DNA from: JAICSD01 sp035637115
GTDB taxonomy: Bacteria > Acidobacteriota > Vicinamibacteria > Vicinamibacterales > 2-12-FULL-66-21
Assembly (NCBI GenBank): GCA_035637115.1
Contig: DASPXV010000129.1
Coordinates: 19,348-83,347 of the forward strand
Length of the DNA stretch: 64,000 bases
Direction: 5' to 3'
Positions 1-7,550 of this stretch are shown here, in pieces. Under the pieces are notes generated by a model. The model saw only the letters and a program-made list of their open reading frames with translations, did no database searches and was not told the origin of the DNA. The position numbers and the translations under genes were made by a program. Positions within the stretch are counted from its first letter, which is position 1. Each line of letters opens with the position of its first letter.

Positions 1-844
1 TCGGCTCGGCCAGGCTCTGGAAGAGTCCCTTGCTCTGAAGCGCCTTCACGACGGCGCCGACACCGTGCTTGGAGTTGAACAGGAACAGGTTCAGGAAGTC
101 GCTGAACGTCAGGATCCCTTTATCGTCCGAGGTATCGAACTCCGGCGCGGCGAACTGCTGGGTGGTCGATCGTGCGAACCAGTCGTTCTTGAAACCATTG
201 GCGATGAACGAGGCCCCGAGCTCCTGCAGCGCGCTGCGGCTCACTTCCGCGAAGCGCACGCGCAGCAGCACCTGATTCGACGCGACGCCTTCCTGCTGCT
301 TCAGCAGGTTGACGATGTTCTCCTTCTTCTCGACGTAGCCGCCGGCGACGTCGGCCGCCTTGTCGATGACGTACTTGCTCGACACCGTTCCCGAGAGGAC
401 GACGTCTTTGCCGCTGCTGGCAACCGTGACCGGCTCGCCCGCGAACAGTTGCTTCATCTGCTCGATCAGATGCGTCAGGTCGCGGCGCACGTTGACCTCG
501 TAAGTCTTGATGCCGCCGGCGCGGTCCCACACGAACAGCGAGATGATGCCCGGCGTTTTGCCGTGGATCAGCAGCTGCTGCGGCGCGGTGACCATCGCAT
601 CGGCAACGTCCGGCACCGTCAGCGACACGCGCGCTATCGGCGAGCCGACGTTGAGAATCGTCGAGCGCCCGACCAGCAGGTCGATGCTCGTCGCATCGCT
701 CACCGCCGCGGCGGGGCCCGCGGTCATCGCGCCGGGGGCGCCGCTGAACGCAACCGGCTGCTGCGCCTGCGGCGTCGCGACGAGGATGACGATGATGTAG
801 ATGACCAGCGCGGCGATCTTCACGGCGCGACGACGGGGTTTCAT
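1..844 (-). CDS. cpaC: Flp/Tad pilus secretin CpaC/RcpA, 3' end outside window
   Basis: This is the N-terminal 281 codons of the outer-membrane secretin through which Flp pili pass; the gene runs off the left window edge. The ATG at 844 follows a GGAGG Shine-Dalgarno. Residues 9-27 form a hydrophobic signal segment ending near ATPQAQQ. Residues about 50-120 look like the pilus/secretin N-terminal domain, followed by a BON-like stretch (VTVASSGKDVVLSGTVSSKY) and the start of the secretin domain (NQVLLRVRFAEVSRSALQELG). This order is standard for CpaC/RcpA. It lies 26 bp after cpaB in the Tad gene order flp-flp-cpaA-tadE-cpaB-cpaC. The secretin beta domain itself cannot be seen here. Confidence 0.9.
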   Translation of the reverse strand, partial: MKPRRRAVKIAALVIYIIVILVATPQAQQPVAFSGAPGAMTAGPAAAVSDATSIDLLVGRSTILNVGSPIARVSLTVPDVADAMVTAPQQLLIHGKTPGIISLFVWDRAGGIKTYEVNVRRDLTHLIEQMKQLFAGEPVTVASSGKDVVLSGTVSSKYVIDKAADVAGGYVEKKENIVNLLKQQEGVASNQVLLRVRFAEVSRSALQELGASFIANGFKNDWFARSTTQQFAAPEFDTSDDKGILTFSDFLNLFLFNSKHGVGAVVKALQSKGLFQSLAEP

Positions 845-870
845 GTTTCCTCCAGATGTATGGCGCGTCG

Positions 871-1725
871 TCATTTGATCACCTCGGCCGAACGCTTATC
901 GCCACGGATGATTTCCACGGTCGGCAGCGCCGCAGCCGCCGGGGCTTCCTGTGTCACGGGCACTGCCGCCTTGCGCGGACCGGACTGCCCACTTCTCGCC
1001 GGCGCGGCGGCGCGTACCTGCCCGAGGAGGGCGCCTGGCTTGACGCCGGGTGTCTCGGGCGCGCCCTGGTCGAGCGGATTGCGAAGCGCGAGCTGAATCT
1101 TGCCTTCCGTGCTCGCCAGCGCGAGGCGCTCTGCCTGTTCCGGAAAGACGAGGAGCGTGACGACGGTCACCTGCATCGGCTTCCCTTTTTCCTGGTCCTG
1201 CTCCATGCGCGTTCCGGCCGTGAGGACCTGCACGTTGGAGAGAATGAGCTTCGTCGTCGCGTCGCTCGGCTGATTCGTCAGGTTCGCGGTCACGAGGACG
1301 TCGACGCGCGTGCCCGGGAGGACATAGCCGGCGACACCGATCACTTCGTTCACGCGCACCGACACGGCGCGCATGCCCTCAGGAATGACCGGCGGCAGCC
1401 CGGAGCCGGCTTCCTTGGACGCGAGCTTCGCGTTCAGGACCGGCTCGTTCTTCACCATCGGGACGATCAGGCCGCGGCCGATGACGTCGGACGGCTTGCT
1501 GAACGACCCTGCCGGCGCCTTTCCCGCGGGGAAGTCCACGATCGTCAGGTCTTCCTTCTTCAGCTCGGCGCCAAGGGACAAGTCGGCAGCGGCGACGACC
1601 ACGGGCTGGGTCGGCGCGTTCACGGTTTTCACCGGCTGCGCGTTGATCACGTTGTAGGTCCCGTAGGCGAGACCACCGCCGGCGAGTATCGCCAGCGCGA
1701 GAACGGCAAAGATTCGGTTGCGCAT
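871..1725 (-). CDS. cpaB: Flp pilus assembly protein CpaB/RcpC
   Basis: A 284-residue periplasmic assembly protein of the Tad system, thought to work with the secretin. A single membrane anchor spans about residues 5-22. A SAF domain follows at about 38-105 (VVVAAADLSLGAELKKEDL), then the CpaB/RcpC core (MRAVSVRVNEVIGVAGYVL, PGTRVDVLVT). The last 50 residues are a low-complexity Ala/Pro-rich tail. The ATG at 1725 lies 14 bp after tadE and the gene ends 26 bp before cpaC, so it is in the same transcription unit. Length and domain order are normal for the family. Confidence 0.93.
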   Translation of the reverse strand: MRNRIFAVLALAILAGGGLAYGTYNVINAQPVKTVNAPTQPVVVAAADLSLGAELKKEDLTIVDFPAGKAPAGSFSKPSDVIGRGLIVPMVKNEPVLNAKLASKEAGSGLPPVIPEGMRAVSVRVNEVIGVAGYVLPGTRVDVLVTANLTNQPSDATTKLILSNVQVLTAGTRMEQDQEKGKPMQVTVVTLLVFPEQAERLALASTEGKIQLALRNPLDQGAPETPGVKPGALLGQVRAAAPARSGQSGPRKAAVPVTQEAPAAAALPTVEIIRGDKRSAEVIK

Positions 1726-1739
1726 TGGATGTCCCCTGA

Positions 1740-2165
1740 CTACTCGTTTCGCATCAACGTGGAGGCCTTCATCGTGATCGGCCCGCCGGTTGTCGTATCC
1801 GCCGGCGCCACCAGGCGCACGACCGGATTCAGCACCATGAACTCGAATGGATAATCGATCTCGACGCTTGACGCCGTGGTCGTTCCCGTCAGCGCCACGG
1901 TGCGTGAGATCGGGATCTGTGAGTCGCTCAGGTCCTTCAGGCCGCCTCCCTTGAGGTAGTCGCGCACGCGCGTGCGGACTTCGGCGTCGGTCGTGCCCTC
2001 GATGACCGCGAGCCTCGCGCCCTCGCGCGCAGCGTTGGTCAGGACCTGCTGCGTCTGGTACGCGCGGCCGAACTCAAAGATGCCGACCGAGATCAACAGG
2101 ATGATCGGGACCGTGACCGCCGCCTCGATCAGCGCCGCCCCTTTTTGACTTTTGAAGCGTTTCAT
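1740..2165 (-). CDS. tadE: TadE-like pseudopilin
   Basis: A 141-residue TadE-family minor pseudopilin. The N-terminus has the signature for prepilin-type proteins: a short basic leader (MKRFKSQ), then KGAALIEAAVTVPIILLIS, a hydrophobic helix containing the conserved Glu, and FEFGRAYQTQQVLTNAAREG, typical of TadE. The rest is a small globular periplasmic domain. The chosen ATG at 2165 overlaps the end of the prepilin peptidase gene by ATGA, which argues for translational coupling and against an upstream extension. CpaB follows 14 bp downstream. Confidence 0.92.
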   Translation of the reverse strand: MKRFKSQKGAALIEAAVTVPIILLISVGIFEFGRAYQTQQVLTNAAREGARLAVIEGTTDAEVRTRVRDYLKGGGLKDLSDSQIPISRTVALTGTTTASSVEIDYPFEFMVLNPVVRLVAPADTTTGGPITMKASTLMRNE

Positions 2166-2656
2166 CTGGTCACCATCAGGGAAACGAGTGTTCCAACAGC
2201 GATCGCAGGGCCGTAGGCAAATCGATTCGCTCGCGCCGGAGCCTCGATGGCCGCGCGCGCGCCCGCGGGCGATGTCACGAGCCGCGACGCATCCTGCAGG
2301 GTGGACGCGAGCACGCCCCGCTTGAGCGCGACGACAAGGGCGAAGACGCCGCCCGTCACGGCGGAGTAGAGGAACGCGCGGAGCGCCAGGTCCGGGCCGA
2401 CGACGGCGCCGACGGCACCCATCAACTTCACGTCCCCGGCGCCCATCGCGCCCATCACGTGCGCGGGCATCATCAGGAACAGTCCGGCCAGCAGGCCGAG
2501 CGCCGCCTGCCCCGGCGTCACGGAACCGCCGCCGAACGCCATCCCGAAACCCGCCGCGGCGATGCCGCCGGTGAGCCAGTTCGGGATACGGCGCGTCCGC
2601 ACGTCGAGTACGACGGCGGCGGCGAGTCCGAGCGAGAGAATGAGCAGGGTCAGCAT
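2162..2656 (-). CDS. cpaA: Prepilin peptidase CpaA/TadV (A24 family)
   Basis: A 164-residue inner-membrane aspartic protease that removes the leader of Flp pilins. It is almost entirely hydrophobic with about 5-6 membrane segments. Both catalytic aspartates of the A24 family are visible: Asp18 in LDVRTRRIPNW and Asp75 in the GxGD motif (MGAGDVKLMG). It is the short form lacking the N-terminal methyltransferase domain, as usual for Tad systems. It starts 5 bp after the second flp gene and overlaps tadE by 4 bp. Confidence 0.93.
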   Translation of the reverse strand: MLTLLILSLGLAAAVVLDVRTRRIPNWLTGGIAAAGFGMAFGGGSVTPGQAALGLLAGLFLMMPAHVMGAMGAGDVKLMGAVGAVVGPDLALRAFLYSAVTGGVFALVVALKRGVLASTLQDASRLVTSPAGARAAIEAPARANRFAYGPAIAVGTLVSLMVTR

Positions 2657-2661
2657 GGCGA

Positions 2662-2856
2662 TCAGAAATTCGAGGGGATGGCTTTCCAGAAAACGTTGTA
2701 GACCGTCTGGCCGACAGTCGACACCGCACCCATCGCGACGATGGCGATCAGGGCCGCGAGCAATCCGTACTCGAGCAGATCCTGCCCTTCCTCGGATGTC
2801 GGAAAGGTTTCGTTCGCAATCTTCAAGAACGTGGCGACGGCGTCGGGCGATGGCAT
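2662..2856 (-). CDS. flp: Flp-type pilin (second copy)
   Basis: A 64-residue Flp/Fap pilin. The processing site is SEEG|QDLLEY, with the conserved Glu-Tyr at +5/+6, followed by a hydrophobic helix (GLLAALIAIVAMGAVS). The ATG at 2856 is preferred because a GGAGG lies 8 bases upstream; a frame-extended TTG at 2871 would place the start inside that Shine-Dalgarno. It lies behind the first pilin gene, from which it is separated by a strong stem-loop. Having two different pilins is common in Tad loci; this one may be a minor subunit. Confidence 0.9.
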   Translation of the reverse strand: MPSPDAVATFLKIANETFPTSEEGQDLLEYGLLAALIAIVAMGAVSTVGQTVYNVFWKAIPSNF

Positions 2857-2874
2857 CGCGTGATCCTCCAAGGT

Positions 2875-2903
2875 GGGGCCGGAAGCAACATGCTTCCGGC
2901 CCC
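2875..2903 (-). other. Intercistronic stem-loop between the two pilin genes
   Basis: A perfect 12-bp stem (2875-2886 paired with 2892-2903) with the 5-nt loop AACAT lies just after the first pilin stop codon and before the second pilin's ribosome site. No T-run follows it on the minus strand, so it is more likely an RNA 3'-end stabiliser, processing site or partial terminator than a full terminator. Such an element would raise pilin mRNA relative to the downstream assembly genes; that role is inference. Confidence 0.7.
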
Positions 2904-2924
2904 GGTCGTCGTGTTCGCGAGTGA

Positions 2925-3113
2925 CTACGAAGCGGGCGCCGCGGCGCCGAGCTTGTCCGCGATGCTCTGGAAGATCGTCTTCACGCTGCCGCCGGCCGCG
3001 GTCACCGCCGCGATCGCGACGAGCGCGATGAGCGCCACGAGCAGCGCGTACTCGAGCAGGTCCTGGCCCTCTTCGTTACGAACGAAAGACTTCGCAAAGT
3101 TCACGAGCTGCAT
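2925..3113 (-). CDS. flp: Flp-type major pilin (first gene of the Tad operon)
   Basis: A 62-residue Flp pilin with processing site NEEG|QDLLEYALL (Glu5-Tyr6 conserved) and a strongly hydrophobic helix (VALIALVAIAAVTAAGG). The ATG at 3113 has AGGAGG six bases upstream; longer in-frame extensions pass through the promoter region and are rejected. It is first in the operon, directly behind a consensus sigma-54 promoter and followed by a stem-loop, which is the usual position for the most abundant pilin. Confidence 0.92.
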   Translation of the reverse strand: MQLVNFAKSFVRNEEGQDLLEYALLVALIALVAIAAVTAAGGSVKTIFQSIADKLGAAAPAS

Positions 3114-3219
3114 GACATCCTCCTGGGACGTTGGGCACCGCAGTGCGGTGCGATGTGCGGCGTGGCCGCGTTGTGCGTTGAACTGCGCGGCACCACGCCG
3201 CGTCGCGGCAGGCCTAATC

Positions 3220-3234
3220 GCAACTGACGTGCCA
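3220..3234 (-). promoter_or_regulatory. Sigma-54 (RpoN) promoter of the flp/Tad operon
   Basis: On the minus strand the sequence reads TGGCACG-TCAG-TTGC, a full match to the sigma-54 consensus TGGCACG-N4-TTGC. The expected start site near 3209 gives a leader of about 95 nt before the flp ATG at 3113. Sigma-54 promoters need an ATP-driven activator, so the pilus genes are probably controlled by a two-component or similar signal whose genes are not in this window. Confidence 0.82.
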
Positions 3235-3447
3235 CGCCCGCTGGTCACAGGCGCGCAACTCCCCGCAAGTATCCGCACGTATCGACACTTGCGGCGATCG
3301 CGGCGCGCGCGGGGCGTGCGATCCCGTGCGACCGCGACCACCCCTCACCCGCCAGTTTCGTATCCGCCAACGCCAATTTCGTTGCTCGCCGGGGGCGTGC
3401 GCGGCCGTGTGCGGCAAACACTCACGTATTTCCGCGTGATCTAAGGA

Positions 3448-3462
3448 CGGCACGTGCATTGC
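3448..3462 (+). promoter_or_regulatory. Sigma-54 promoter for the divergent gene pair
   Basis: The plus strand reads CGGCACG-TGCA-TTGC, differing from the sigma-54 consensus only at the first base. The predicted start site near 3473 lies about 25 nt before the ATG at 3499 and leaves the GAGGGAG ribosome site intact. It faces away from the flp sigma-54 promoter, so the two transcription units are likely co-regulated. Confidence 0.78.
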
Positions 3463-3498
3463 GATTAAGGATGCGCACCCTGCGAGGGAGCGGTTGCC

Positions 3499-3771
3499 AT
3501 GACTTTGAAATTGGGTTTGAGGGAAGGCGCGCTTTCAGCCGCCATATTCGGTGGAGTGTTATTCGCGCTGGTCTCCGTCGACCCGCGCGTGCGCGATCAC
3601 GTTTCTGATTTCATCGGCCAGGGCACGAGCGTCGCGCCTCTCAGCGCGAGGGCCAGCGAGCTCGGCGACGCCCTGTGGTCCGCCGCGCGGCACCAGAGCA
3701 TCGAGAACGCGCCGCTTCTCGTGTTCGCCACGGTCGGCGGCGTTCTGACGATCTTCATGTTGAGGAGCTAG
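3499..3771 (+). CDS. Small membrane protein next to the Tad locus
   Basis: A 90-residue protein of unknown function with two likely membrane segments (about residues 12-28, AAIFGGVLFALVSV, and 70-86, LLVFATVGGVLTIFML) and a hydrophilic middle. The ATG has GAGGGAG upstream at good spacing. Its stop codon shares one base with the GTG of the next gene, so the two are translationally coupled. Transcription from a sigma-54 promoter back to back with that of flp suggests a role in pilus assembly or signalling. I do not recognise a family. Confidence 0.7.
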   Translation: MTLKLGLREGALSAAIFGGVLFALVSVDPRVRDHVSDFIGQGTSVAPLSARASELGDALWSAARHQSIENAPLLVFATVGGVLTIFMLRS

Positions 3772-5042
3772 TGGCCCAACCTCTCGTCCTCGCGATCGAG
3801 CCCGATCTCCGACAGGCCGCCATCGTCAAGCGCATCGTCAAGGAAAAGGCGCGGGCGGACGTCGCGGTCGTGGATTCGCGCGACGCGGCCATCGCCGCGA
3901 TCAAGACGTCGATGCCGGACGTGCTGTTGCTCAGCGCGCTGATGTCACCCCGCGATGAAGACGAGTTGATGGCGCATCTGCGGACGCTCGAGAACGCGAG
4001 CCATCTCCAGCCGCACACGATTCCGCAGCTCGCGTCCGCGCTGTCGGCGGCCGAGAGCAGATCGTCCGGGGGGCTGTTCTCGAGCTTCCTTCGTAAGAAG
4101 GAGCCGGAGACGGTCATCTCCGGTTGCGATCCCGACCTGTTTGGAGAAGAGGTCCGCGTCTATATCCAGCAGGCCGCGGACAAGAAACGGGAACTGCTGA
4201 ACAGCGCGCGTCCCGCGCCGGACGTCAGGCCTGGATCGAATTCAAGCGCGCGTCAGGCTGCGCCCGACCCCGAGCCCGCCGCTCCATCATCTTCATGGTC
4301 GTCCCCTTTCGAGTGGAAGCCCTCGGGCTCTTCGCGTTCGACGGTCCAGCAGACCAGGGCTCCGGAGTTCTCGGTCCCTGAATTCAAAGCCCCTGAGTCG
4401 ATCGCTCCCGAACCGTCGTTTCCTGAAGCGTCGGCCGCCGAGGCGTCGGTCCATGAACCGTCGGTCCCGGAACCATTTGTCCCCGAGCCGGTGCTCGAGG
4501 CGCCTGTCGTCGTGGAGCCGCTGGCGGCCGTGGCGGCGACGGTCAAAGACGAACCCCGGCCCGAAGCCGTGGAACCGGTCACGCTGGCAGCCGCACCAGA
4601 GCCTGCCGTGACGACCGCACCCGAAAACAATGTCGTGCGCATCGCGGATCACGAACCGGTGCAGGGACGCGCAGAGAAGATCGTTGCGCGCGTCCACGCG
4701 GACTCGCCGGCAAAATCGGACGCGCTGAAATCATTCGCGCGCAACGAATGGACGCGCGACTCGAAAGTCAGTGAACGGCTCGGGCCGCTCGCGCGATGGG
4801 CCCGCAGCGAGCCCGTTGCCAGACCGAAGGCGGCGCCGGTCACTGCCGACGACGTCCGCGCATTGATCGCATCGCTCTCGGTTCCTCCGGCGGTCGCGAG
4901 CGTGACCTATGCCAGAGGGTGCCGCATCCGCCGCGTGCGGGTGCCGGCCGCTCCCGACTCGGACACTTCGGAGGTGCCCGGGCCGGTGATCGTGTCTAAG
5001 AAACTCCTCGCCGAGCAGCGCGACAAGCGGCCGACCGCGTAG
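3771..5042 (+). CDS. Pseudo-receiver protein with Pro/Glu-rich repeat region
   Basis: A 423-residue protein starting at GTG 3771 (GAGGAG upstream; the stop of the previous gene overlaps it by one base). Residues 1-80 resemble a response-regulator receiver (LVLAIEPDLRQAAIVKRIV, then MPDVLLLSALMSPRDEDEL), but the position of the phosphorylated Asp is Ser and the acidic pair is reduced, so it probably cannot be phosphorylated in the normal way. Residues about 185-310 are low-complexity PEF/PEP/PES/PEA repeats. The C-terminus (about 370-423) is a small conserved-looking domain (TADDVRALIASLSVPPAVASV). A regulatory or scaffolding role beside the Tad locus is inferred from position only. Confidence 0.65.
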   Translation: MAQPLVLAIEPDLRQAAIVKRIVKEKARADVAVVDSRDAAIAAIKTSMPDVLLLSALMSPRDEDELMAHLRTLENASHLQPHTIPQLASALSAAESRSSGGLFSSFLRKKEPETVISGCDPDLFGEEVRVYIQQAADKKRELLNSARPAPDVRPGSNSSARQAAPDPEPAAPSSSWSSPFEWKPSGSSRSTVQQTRAPEFSVPEFKAPESIAPEPSFPEASAAEASVHEPSVPEPFVPEPVLEAPVVVEPLAAVAATVKDEPRPEAVEPVTLAAAPEPAVTTAPENNVVRIADHEPVQGRAEKIVARVHADSPAKSDALKSFARNEWTRDSKVSERLGPLARWARSEPVARPKAAPVTADDVRALIASLSVPPAVASVTYARGCRIRRVRVPAAPDSDTSEVPGPVIVSKKLLAEQRDKRPTA

Positions 5043-5043
5043 A

Positions 5044-5058
5044 CGGCACGCGCATTGC
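5044..5058 (+). promoter_or_regulatory. Sigma-54-like site before the helicase/methyltransferase pair
   Basis: CGGCACG-CGCA-TTGC begins two bases after the stop codon of the pseudo-receiver gene. It has the same form as the 3448 site (GGCACG-N4-TTGC). Its predicted start site, near 5069, lies before ATG 5094 and after the alternative TTG 5055, which favours 5094 as the helicase start. Whether it is used is not shown by sequence alone. Confidence 0.55.
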
Positions 5059-5093
5059 CCCGGCGTCGGGCGGCGCTTCACGCGCCCGCCCGA

Positions 5094-7550
5094 ATGCCAG
5101 CAAATTCGATCGACGATCGCGAAACCTGCAAACTGCAGCCGCCGCACGCGCTGCAGCCGCTGCCACCTGGCGTGTCCATCGGCGCGCAGGTGCTTGCGCG
5201 CGGGCGGCGCTGCCGTGTGGATGCGGCCGTGCCGCATCACGACTGCTGCGAAATCCATCTTGGTCTCCCGGGACGTCCGCGGCCACAGGTCCTGCTGTGG
5301 CCTTTCGATCGGCCGGTTCCCCTCGAAGGCGGCCGCCGGTTCCGCGCTGTCAGGCTGAGAACGTGGACTCGCACCGTCGCGCGTTTTCTCCGCTCTGAAC
5401 TCGATCCGCAGACGCCTCGCGCCGTTCCTGACGACGTCCATGTTGTTCCCTACCAGCTGGCGCCGGCGCTTGCCGTTGCGCGTGGCGTGTCACGCGTGCT
5501 CCTCGCGGACGAAGTGGGATTGGGAAAGACAATCCAGGCGGGATGGATCGTCGCCGACATCGTTGCACGCGAGCCGGCCGCGCGTGTGCTGCTCGCCGTG
5601 CCCGCGAGTGTCAGGCGGCAGTGGATCGGCGAGCTCGATGGCCGGTTCGGCATCGCCGCTGCCGAAGTGCACGCCCGATGGCTGCGCCGGATGGTGGCCG
5701 ACTTGCCCGCCGACGTCAGCCCGTGGGCGCCCCCCGGCGTGTACGTCGCCTCTCTCGATTTCCTGAAAAGACCCGATGTGGCGTCATCGATCGCGCGGCA
5801 CGTCTGGGATGCGCTGGTGGTTGACGAAGCCCATACGGCAACCGCCCCGACGGAACGACACGCGGCGCTTTCGCTGATCGCGAAGCGGACGCGCCGCATC
5901 ATCCTTATTACAGCAACGCCGTACTCGGGAGATCCGGCGAGCTTCGGATCGATGACCACGCTCGGCGCTGTGTCGGAGGAACGGCCGCCAATCATGTTCC
6001 GCCGCTTCCGGGAAGACGTCGGCGATCCGCGTCGGCGGCGGCACCGGTTCGCGACGGTGCGCCTCACAGCGCCGGAGAGGCGGCTGCAGCGGTTGCTGGA
6101 ACGCTACAGCCGCGCCGTATGGCACGAGGCGCCGGAAGACGTCAGCGGGGCGAGGCTCGCCGTCACGATCCTGCGGAAGCGCGCGCTCTCGTCACCGGCG
6201 GCCGCCGCGCGGTCGTTGCGGCGCCGGTTCGAGTTGCTCGCGTCGCGCACGCCCGCACCGCGGCAGCTCGCGTTATTCAACGACGAGGATGTCATCGATG
6301 ACGACCTGTCGAGCGCTGCGCTCGGCGTTCGCGGGCTCGCAGATGCGGCACTCGAGGAGCGCTGGCTGGCGGATTTGATCGAGGCGTCGGAGTCCGCGGC
6401 GGGGCATGATTCGAAGCTGCTCTACGTTCGCCGATTGCTGCGCCGGCTGCAGCACGAGTCAGTAGTCATCTTCACGGAATATCGCGACACGCTGCTTTAT
6501 CTGGCCGACCTGCTTCCGCCGTCGCTGCAATTGCACGGCGGGCTATCGGCGACGGAGCGGTGCGACGTCCAGGCACGGTTCAACCACGACGGCGGCCTGC
6601 TGCTCGCAACCGACGCGGCCGCGGAAGGCTTGAACCTCCACGGCCGCTGCCGCACCGTCATCAACTACGAATTACCCTGGAACCCGGCGAGACTCGAGCA
6701 GCGCATCGGACGCGTCGATCGGATCGGTCAGCCGCGCACCGTCCACGCGGTATCGATCACCACCCGCGATCCTGCCGAACAAATTGTCATTGCGAACCTC
6801 GCGAGGCGCCTCACGCGCGTCGTCGCGGCGCTCGGACCCCGCGATCGCCTCGGAGCGTTCCTCGATGACGCGCGCATTGCCCGCGTGGTGATCGGCGGCG
6901 CATCACTGATAGAGACCGACTCCGTAGGAGCGGACGCCCTGGCGACCCGCGAGTTCATAGAACGCGCGCCGGCGACGCTTGACGACGAGACGAACGCGGC
7001 CGAACGAATTCAACGCGCAATGACACTGCCGGAACAATCGTGGGGCGGAGAGGAGGTCACGGTGGCGAGCTTGCGTGCAGACCGCCTCGTCGATCGCGGC
7101 ATTCTCGTTATTCACCGCTGCGCGGCACAGACGGTCGACGGCGTGGCTGCGGCACGAACCCTTGTGGCGTTGCGCGTTCAGTGCTGTCCTTCAAAACCGC
7201 GATCGGCGCTTCACGCTCGAACGATTGCGAGAGAAGCAGCACACGTGACCGCGGATCCGATGTCATTCGATCCGCTGCTGACGGTATGGTTGGTCGACGC
7301 GCGGAGATATCACGAAGGCGCCGTAGATGCTGCGCTGGCTCGAGAGACGGCTCTACAAGGACAGGCGGCGGCTCACTGCGAGGTTCAGCCGGGCCTGTTC
7401 GACAAGCGCGCGATCGAGCTCGCCGAACGAGAAACACAGGCAGAGGGCGTCATTGAGGACGAACACGCGCGCCGCATCGCAGCGCTCCAACGATCTCGTG
7501 AGCTGCAGATCGTGTGCGCGCCAGTAGCCGTGCTGATTGCATGGTGCTGA
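5094..7550 (+). CDS. SNF2-family DEAD/DEAH helicase (DrmD/RapA-like)
   Basis: An 818-residue superfamily 2 ATPase. Motifs from the N-terminus: Walker A in LADEVGLGKTIQAG (about 138-150), Walker B DEAH in ALVVDEAHT (about 244), motif III ITATPYSG (about 273), motif IV VIFTEYRDT, motif V LLATDAAAEGLNL, motif VI EQRIGRVDRIGQ (about 536-546). The DEVGLGKT and IGRVDRIGQ forms are typical of the RapA/HepA/DrmD branch. No phospholipase-D or other nuclease domain is visible. ATG 5094 has no clear Shine-Dalgarno; TTG 5055 in the same frame is an alternative. The 3' end overlaps the methyltransferase gene by 10 bp. With that partner it resembles DrmD of class 1 DISARM anti-phage systems; drmA, drmB and drmC are absent nearby. 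Confidence 0.85.
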   Translation: MPANSIDDRETCKLQPPHALQPLPPGVSIGAQVLARGRRCRVDAAVPHHDCCEIHLGLPGRPRPQVLLWPFDRPVPLEGGRRFRAVRLRTWTRTVARFLRSELDPQTPRAVPDDVHVVPYQLAPALAVARGVSRVLLADEVGLGKTIQAGWIVADIVAREPAARVLLAVPASVRRQWIGELDGRFGIAAAEVHARWLRRMVADLPADVSPWAPPGVYVASLDFLKRPDVASSIARHVWDALVVDEAHTATAPTERHAALSLIAKRTRRIILITATPYSGDPASFGSMTTLGAVSEERPPIMFRRFREDVGDPRRRRHRFATVRLTAPERRLQRLLERYSRAVWHEAPEDVSGARLAVTILRKRALSSPAAAARSLRRRFELLASRTPAPRQLALFNDEDVIDDDLSSAALGVRGLADAALEERWLADLIEASESAAGHDSKLLYVRRLLRRLQHESVVIFTEYRDTLLYLADLLPPSLQLHGGLSATERCDVQARFNHDGGLLLATDAAAEGLNLHGRCRTVINYELPWNPARLEQRIGRVDRIGQPRTVHAVSITTRDPAEQIVIANLARRLTRVVAALGPRDRLGAFLDDARIARVVIGGASLIETDSVGADALATREFIERAPATLDDETNAAERIQRAMTLPEQSWGGEEVTVASLRADRLVDRGILVIHRCAAQTVDGVAAARTLVALRVQCCPSKPRSALHARTIAREAAHVTADPMSFDPLLTVWLVDARRYHEGAVDAALARETALQGQAAAHCEVQPGLFDKRAIELAERETQAEGVIEDEHARRIAALQRSRELQIVCAPVAVLIAWC

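Larger units (their letters stand above)
3114..3498. promoter_or_regulatory. 385-bp divergent control region of the Tad locus
   Basis: No gene is seen here. The region separates the Tad operon (minus) from the small membrane protein and pseudo-receiver genes (plus). It contains one -24/-12 promoter for each direction (3220-3234 minus, 3448-3462 plus) with about 213 bp between them, room for binding sites of a bacterial enhancer-binding protein. A short imperfect repeat around TATCCGCCA and CCGCCAACGCC near 3350-3380 could be part of such a site, but this is weak. Confidence 0.6.

Noticed and set aside
5055..5093. TTG 5055 as the helicase start
   Set aside because: It lies inside the sigma-54-like site and has no ribosome site; ATG 5094 is kept, with low certainty.
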